Positions 6,919 through 10,389 of a stretch of 10,389 bases of DNA are shown piece by piece. The stretch comes from Acholeplasmataceae bacterium. GTDB lineage: Bacteria > Bacillota_I > Bacilli_A > ML615J-28 > CAG-698. Position 1 is the first letter of the stretch. Each line of letters begins with the position of its first letter. The translations under genes and the position numbers were made by a program. The stretch lies in assembly GCA_012841765.1 (NCBI GenBank), contig DUUA01000223.1, positions 1 through 10,389 of the forward strand, in the 5' to 3' direction. The notes under the pieces were generated by a model. That model was not told where the DNA came from, made no database searches, and saw nothing but the letters and a program-made list of their open reading frames with translations.

Positions 6919-8256
6919 ATGAAAATTAATGAAAAATTTAATGTTTTATGTGTTGATTTAACGCATGATGGTTTAGGAGTTTGTAAGATTGATAATTTTA
7001 GTATTTTTGTTAAATATTTATTACCAGGAGAAGAAGCTCTTATCAAGATAATAAAAATAAATAAAAGTTATGGTTTTGGTGAAATAATTAACTTAATTAA
7101 TAAATCTATAAATAGAATAGAGCCAATTTGCAAACATTATTATGAATGTGGAGGCTGTGATTTATTACACATGAATTATGAATCTCAATTAGAATTTAAA
7201 AAGAAAATGGCGGAAGAATCTTTTAAAAGATTAGCTAATTTAGATTTACAAGTTAACAATATTTATGGAATGGATGAACCATTTTATTACCGTAATAAAG
7301 TACAAGTCTTTTTTGATACTACAGATAAATTAATTAGTGGATTTTACCAAAGCAAAACCCATAAAGTTTTTTCTTTAGAAGAGTGCTTTATTCAAACTGA
7401 TACAGCAAGTATGATTGTGCAAGATTTTACAAAACTTGCAAATAAATTTAATTTAACGAGTTATAATGAAACAACTAAAAAAGGTGTTTTAAGATCAATG
7501 CTAATTAGAAATAATAGTTTTGGTGAATATGTTGTTGTAATAATTGTTAGGCATGATATTCACGCGGCATTAAATGAGATTGGTGAGGAATTAAAAACAA
7601 TATATCCAAATATTATACAATTAGTGATGAATATTAACAGTAAAGAAACTAATAAAATATTAGGGAAAAAAGATAAAATTATATTTCATAACAAAATGCT
7701 TTATGAAGAAGTAAATGATATTAAATATGTTTTAGACTATAGAGCTTTTTTTCAAGTGAATCATATACAAATGATTAATTTATTTAATAAAGTAAAAAGT
7801 TATATTACTAAGGAAGATCAAAAAGTTGTTGATGGTTATTGTGGCGTTGGAGCTATTGCTTTACAAATAGCAGATAAAGTCCAAAAAGTTTTTGGAATTG
7901 AAATAATAGAAGAAGCAATTGGAAATGCTAATATCAATAAAGAAAAGAATAATATTAAAAATGTTGAATTTATCTTAGGGAAAACAGAAGAAAAAATTAA
8001 AGATATTAAAAATATTGATTGTATAATTATTGATCCTCCAAGAAAAGGATTAGATATTGAATTAATAAATGCAATAATTGATAAACAAATAAAGAAAATT
8101 ATTTATATATCTTGTAATGTATCTACTCTTGCTAGAGATTTAGCTCTTTTAGATGAAAAATATGATATTGTTGAAGTTAATGCTTTTGATTTATTTCCAA
8201 ATACTAAAGGGTTAGAGATGTGTTCTTTATTAACATTAAAATGCGAGAGTAATTAA
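6919..8256 (+). CDS. rlmD: 23S rRNA (uracil-C5)-methyltransferase, RlmD/RumA family
   Basis: SAM-dependent enzyme that places the C5 methyl group of 5-methyluridine in 23S rRNA; family members act on U1939, U747 or both. The 445 residues show an N-terminal TRAM RNA-binding domain (~1-60), a 4Fe-4S cluster site C71-x5-C77-x2-C80 with the fourth Cys C156, and a C-terminal methyltransferase domain with FFQVNHIQM, SAM motif DGYCGVGAIALQIA, IIDPPRKGL, the nucleophile C399 in YISCNVSTL and the general base E433 in FPNTKGLE. The usual His two residues before that Glu is Gly here. Which uridine is modified cannot be read from sequence; Bacillus has dual-specificity RlmCD-type members, so the symbol is by family. 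The start is supported by AGGTGG (6909-6914), 4 bases upstream. The SDR gene begins two bases after the stop. Confidence 0.93.
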   Translation: MKINEKFNVLCVDLTHDGLGVCKIDNFSIFVKYLLPGEEALIKIIKINKSYGFGEIINLINKSINRIEPICKHYYECGGCDLLHMNYESQLEFKKKMAEESFKRLANLDLQVNNIYGMDEPFYYRNKVQVFFDTTDKLISGFYQSKTHKVFSLEECFIQTDTASMIVQDFTKLANKFNLTSYNETTKKGVLRSMLIRNNSFGEYVVVIIVRHDIHAALNEIGEELKTIYPNIIQLVMNINSKETNKILGKKDKIIFHNKMLYEEVNDIKYVLDYRAFFQVNHIQMINLFNKVKSYITKEDQKVVDGYCGVGAIALQIADKVQKVFGIEIIEEAIGNANINKEKNNIKNVEFILGKTEEKIKDIKNIDCIIIDPPRKGLDIELINAIIDKQIKKIIYISCNVSTLARDLALLDEKYDIVEVNAFDLFPNTKGLEMCSLLTLKCESN

Positions 8257-8258
8257 AG

Positions 8259-9014
8259 ATGGCGTATGCATTAATTACTGGAGCTAGTTCCGGAATAGGA
8301 AAAGATATTTCATTGTTGTTAAGTCAAAAAGGTTATGATTTAATATTAGTATCAAGAAATATTGAAAAGATGCAAAGTTTAAAAAATGAATTAAATAGTG
8401 AAATAAAAATAATAAGTTGTGATTTAAGTAATATTAATAATTTTGATAAACTGATTAGTGAAATTAAAGGTTATGATATTAAAATATTAGTTAATAATGC
8501 TGGTTATGGAATACATGGTTTGTTTAATGAGTTAGATATTAAAAAAGAGCTAAACATGGTCAATCTTAATTCCTTGTTTCCACAAATGTTATTAAAGCAT
8601 TTTGTTAATGATTTTTTTGAAAAAGAAGATTGTTATATTTTAAATGTTTGTTCTAGTGCTAGTTTTTTTAGTGGACCATTAATGGCATCATATTATGCAT
8701 CTAAGAACTATTTATATAGTCTATCATTAGCAATTTATCAAGAATTAAAGATGGTAAATTCTAAGACAAATATTTCAGTACTTTGTCCAGGGCCAGTTGA
8801 TACTAATTTTTGGAATGTTGCAAATGTTAATTTTCAATCAAAACCTATAAGTAGTGAAAAAGTAGCTAAAATTGCTGTTAATAAAATGTTTAAAAAGAAA
8901 TTAATTATTATACCTGAAAAAAAGATGAGATTAGCAAAGTTTTTTTCTAGATTTTTATCAGAAAAAATGCTTTTAAAAATAGTATATAATTTACAGAACA
9001 AGAAAAAAGTCTAG
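8259..9014 (+). CDS. Short-chain dehydrogenase/reductase (COG0300-like)
   Basis: A classical SDR of 251 residues: an NAD(P)-dependent oxidoreductase with unknown substrate. The nucleotide-binding TGASSGIG is at 7-14, NNAG at 79-82, catalytic Ser S132, and the YxxxK pair Y145/K149 in SYYASK, with the usual 13-residue Ser-Tyr spacing. CPGPVDTNFW follows the active site. The basic C-terminal tail with FFSRFLSEKMLLKIV resembles the DltE/YqjQ type of SDR (COG0300), which often carries a hydrophobic or amphipathic end; membrane association would be inference. The start lies two bases after the rlmD stop, with only a weak GAGAG (8245-8249) inside the rlmD end as ribosome binding site, so translation is probably coupled to rlmD. 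No terminator is seen after its TAG stop. Confidence 0.92.
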   Translation: MAYALITGASSGIGKDISLLLSQKGYDLILVSRNIEKMQSLKNELNSEIKIISCDLSNINNFDKLISEIKGYDIKILVNNAGYGIHGLFNELDIKKELNMVNLNSLFPQMLLKHFVNDFFEKEDCYILNVCSSASFFSGPLMASYYASKNYLYSLSLAIYQELKMVNSKTNISVLCPGPVDTNFWNVANVNFQSKPISSEKVAKIAVNKMFKKKLIIIPEKKMRLAKFFSRFLSEKMLLKIVYNLQNKKKV

Positions 9015-9043
9015 TTGATTATCAAAGCTATTTTTGATATAAT
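9015..9043 (+). promoter_or_regulatory. Promoter of pfp with overlapping TTGAT/ATCAA half-sites
   Basis: TTGATT (9015-9020), 17-bp spacer, TATAAT (9038-9043) with a TGA extension; the -35 begins right after the SDR stop codon. The promoter carries three copies of one half-site: TTGAT (9015-9019), ATCAA (9021-9025) and TTGAT (9034-9038), making a perfect TTGAT-T-ATCAA palindrome on the -35 and a second inverted pair reaching the -10. A repressor site is possible but unproven. Confidence 0.75.
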
Positions 9044-9074
9044 ATAAATGTTGTAAAAAAATAGGAGGTATTAA

Positions 9075-10325
9075 ATGAAAGTTTTAAAAGGAGCATGTCT
9101 TTTTGGTCAATCAGGAGGGCCTACTTCGGTAATTAATGCAAGTGCTGCAGGTGTGTTTATAGAAGCATTATCACAAGAAAATATCACTGCTGTTTATGGT
9201 GCTGAGCACGGAATTAAAGGGATTTTAAATGAAAGATTTTTTGATATTAGTAAAGAAGATAGAGAAGAATTAGAATTGTTGAAAACTACTCCATCTTCAT
9301 CTTTAGGTTCAGTAAGATATAAATTGGAACCTGAAGAAATAGATGAAACAGATTATATTAAATTATTAGAAGTATTTAAAAAATATAATATTCGTTATTT
9401 TTTTTATAATGGTGGAAATGACTCTATGGATACTTGTAATAAAATTAGTAAATATATGCAAAAATCAGGGCATGAAGTCCGAGTTATGGGAGTTCCTAAA
9501 ACTATTGATAACGATTTAGCGATGACTGATCATTGTCCAGGTTATGGAAGTGCAGCAAAATATGTTTCAACAACTTTAATGGAATTATATTTAGACACTC
9601 ATGTATATGATACAGGATTAATTACGGTTGTAGAGATAATGGGAAGAAATGCAGGTTGGTTAACAGCGGCATCAGAACTTGCTAAATATAAGAATCTTGG
9701 ACCGGATTTAATTTATTTGCCTGAAAAACCATTTGATTTACAAGAATTTATTCATCAAGTAAAAGAAGTTGCTAAAATTAAAAATGACAAAGTAATTATA
9801 GCTGTTAGCGAAGGAATAAAAGATAAAACTGGAAGATATATTTCTGAATATGCTTCATCTCTTAATAGAGATTCATTTGGTCATGCACAACTTGGTGGTC
9901 TAGCAAATTTCCTAGCTAATGAAATTAATGAAGCAACGGGAGTAAAGGTAAGACCAATTGAATTTTCTTTAATGCAACGATGCGGAGCTCATCTTGCAAG
10001 TGCAAGAGATGTAGAAGAGGCATATATGGCTGGTGTTATGGCTGTTAAACATGCAATTAATGGTGAGACCGATAAAATGGTTATATTCAAACGTGACGAA
10101 AAAGCAAATGAATATAAAATCATTTATGATTTAACTGATGTAAATTTAGTGGCTAATGCTGAAAAGAAAGTTCCGCTTGAATGGATAAAAGCTGATAATT
10201 CAGGCTTAACGCAAGAATTTGTTGATTATGCTCTACCATTAATACAAGGAGATTACAAAGCTCCATTAGTTGATGGTTTACCAAGATTTGTTAATCTTAA
10301 AAAAGTATTAGTTGCAAAAAAATAA
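9075..10325 (+). CDS. pfp: Diphosphate-fructose-6-phosphate 1-phosphotransferase (PPi-PFK)
   Basis: Converts fructose-6-phosphate and pyrophosphate to fructose-1,6-bisphosphate and phosphate, reversibly, so it can serve glycolysis and gluconeogenesis; cytoplasmic. The 416 residues are longer than the ~320 of bacterial ATP-PFK. GQSGGPTSVIN (11-21) is the phosphate-binding loop. Two sites decide the donor: GGNDS at 113-117 has Asp (D116) where ATP enzymes have Gly, and PKTIDND at 141-147 has Lys (K142) where ATP enzymes have Gly; both are the pyrophosphate signature. D145/D147 include the catalytic Asp, and MGRNAGW (189-195) binds the sugar phosphate. The start is fixed by AGGAGGT (9063-9069), 5 bases upstream. 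It has its own strong promoter. Donor specificity is inferred from signature residues; it has not been measured here. Confidence 0.95.
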   Translation: MKVLKGACLFGQSGGPTSVINASAAGVFIEALSQENITAVYGAEHGIKGILNERFFDISKEDREELELLKTTPSSSLGSVRYKLEPEEIDETDYIKLLEVFKKYNIRYFFYNGGNDSMDTCNKISKYMQKSGHEVRVMGVPKTIDNDLAMTDHCPGYGSAAKYVSTTLMELYLDTHVYDTGLITVVEIMGRNAGWLTAASELAKYKNLGPDLIYLPEKPFDLQEFIHQVKEVAKIKNDKVIIAVSEGIKDKTGRYISEYASSLNRDSFGHAQLGGLANFLANEINEATGVKVRPIEFSLMQRCGAHLASARDVEEAYMAGVMAVKHAINGETDKMVIFKRDEKANEYKIIYDLTDVNLVANAEKKVPLEWIKADNSGLTQEFVDYALPLIQGDYKAPLVDGLPRFVNLKKVLVAKK

Positions 10326-10340
10326 GATAATTAGTTTTTT

Positions 10341-10380
10341 AAAAATATATGCAAATTGATATTTGTATATATTTTTATTT
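10341..10380 (+). terminator. Probable A/T-rich terminator after pfp
   Basis: A 16-bp stem, 10341-10356 with 10361-10376, loop TGAT, with one G-T wobble and a single G-C pair, starting 15 bases after the stop codon. The T-run is part of the 3' arm and continues as ATTT. Unusually long but weak per pair; it may work in both directions. Confidence 0.65.
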
Positions 10381-10381
10381 A

Positions 10382-10389
10382 TGCTATAA
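10382..10389 (+). promoter_or_regulatory. Possible extended -10 promoter cut by the window edge
   Basis: The final bases are TGCTATAA. If the next base is T, this is TGnTATAAT, the same form as the aroQ, rlmD and pfp promoters, directly after a terminator as at aroQ. The gene it would serve lies outside the window. Confidence 0.35.

Noticed and set aside
9020..9039. Dyad TATCAAA...TTTGATA as a terminator of the rlmD-SDR operon
   Set aside because: No T-tract follows and it overlaps a well-formed promoter, so an operator or chance is more likely than a terminator.
1..10389. Mycoplasma-type genetic code (TGA as Trp)
   Set aside because: All genes are full length with TGG for Trp and no internal TGA, so the standard bacterial code suffices.
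1..10389. Mobile element, CRISPR array, toxin-antitoxin or defence system
   Set aside because: No transposase, integrase, long inverted repeats, spaced direct repeats or accessory gene was found; every large frame is a known housekeeping family.

Overview
The window is a stretch of low-GC bacterial chromosome. All recognisable genes are on the + strand and all are housekeeping or central metabolism. Gram-positive PolC, strong AGGAGG-type ribosome binding sites and very A/T-rich codon use point to a low-GC Bacillota lineage. A pyrophosphate-type phosphofructokinase, an actinobacterial-style Bax-inhibitor-1 protein and a lone type II dehydroquinase fit a Bacilli relative near Acholeplasma, Erysipelotrichia or the uncultured RF39-like groups; this placement is inference. 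Tryptophan is encoded by TGG and no reading frame contains an internal TGA, so the standard bacterial code applies and not the Mycoplasma code. The seven genes end in TAA (five) or TAG (two); TGA appears only as a tandem second stop after aroQ.

Layout: (1) 1-4280, polC, the replicative DNA polymerase III alpha subunit, entering from the left edge without its first roughly 100 codons. (2) 4340-5074, a seven-helix Bax inhibitor-1 family membrane protein, closed by a clear terminator at 5076-5102. (3) 5131-5559, aroQ, whose extended -10 promoter begins in the T-tract of that terminator. (4) 5664-6677, gap (GAPDH), with a good promoter preceded by two short palindromes and a cre-like site, and followed by a terminator at 6688-6713. 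(5) 6714-6918, an intergenic stretch with two near-identical TGTTATAAT promoters flanking a relatively GC-rich segment of about 105 nt that can fold in competing ways: a candidate small RNA or leader. (6) 6919-9014, rlmD-type 23S rRNA methyltransferase and a short-chain dehydrogenase, two bases apart and probably co-transcribed. (7) 9075-10325, pfp (PPi-dependent phosphofructokinase) with its own strong promoter, followed by an A/T-only-looking 16-bp hairpin. The last bases (TGCTATAA) look like the start of another extended -10 promoter.

Functionally, GAPDH and PPi-PFK are two steps of glycolysis; PPi-PFK would save ATP and make the step reversible. PolC and RlmD serve replication and ribosome maturation, and AroQ the shikimate pathway. 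Gene order looks like a series of short transcription units. I found no mobile element, CRISPR array, defence cassette, tRNA or rRNA, and nothing that clearly amounts to a new system. The best leads are regulatory: the structured segment at 6741-6848, the repeated TTGAT/ATCAA half-sites over the pfp promoter, the palindrome cluster upstream of gap, and lineage-specific insertions in PolC.
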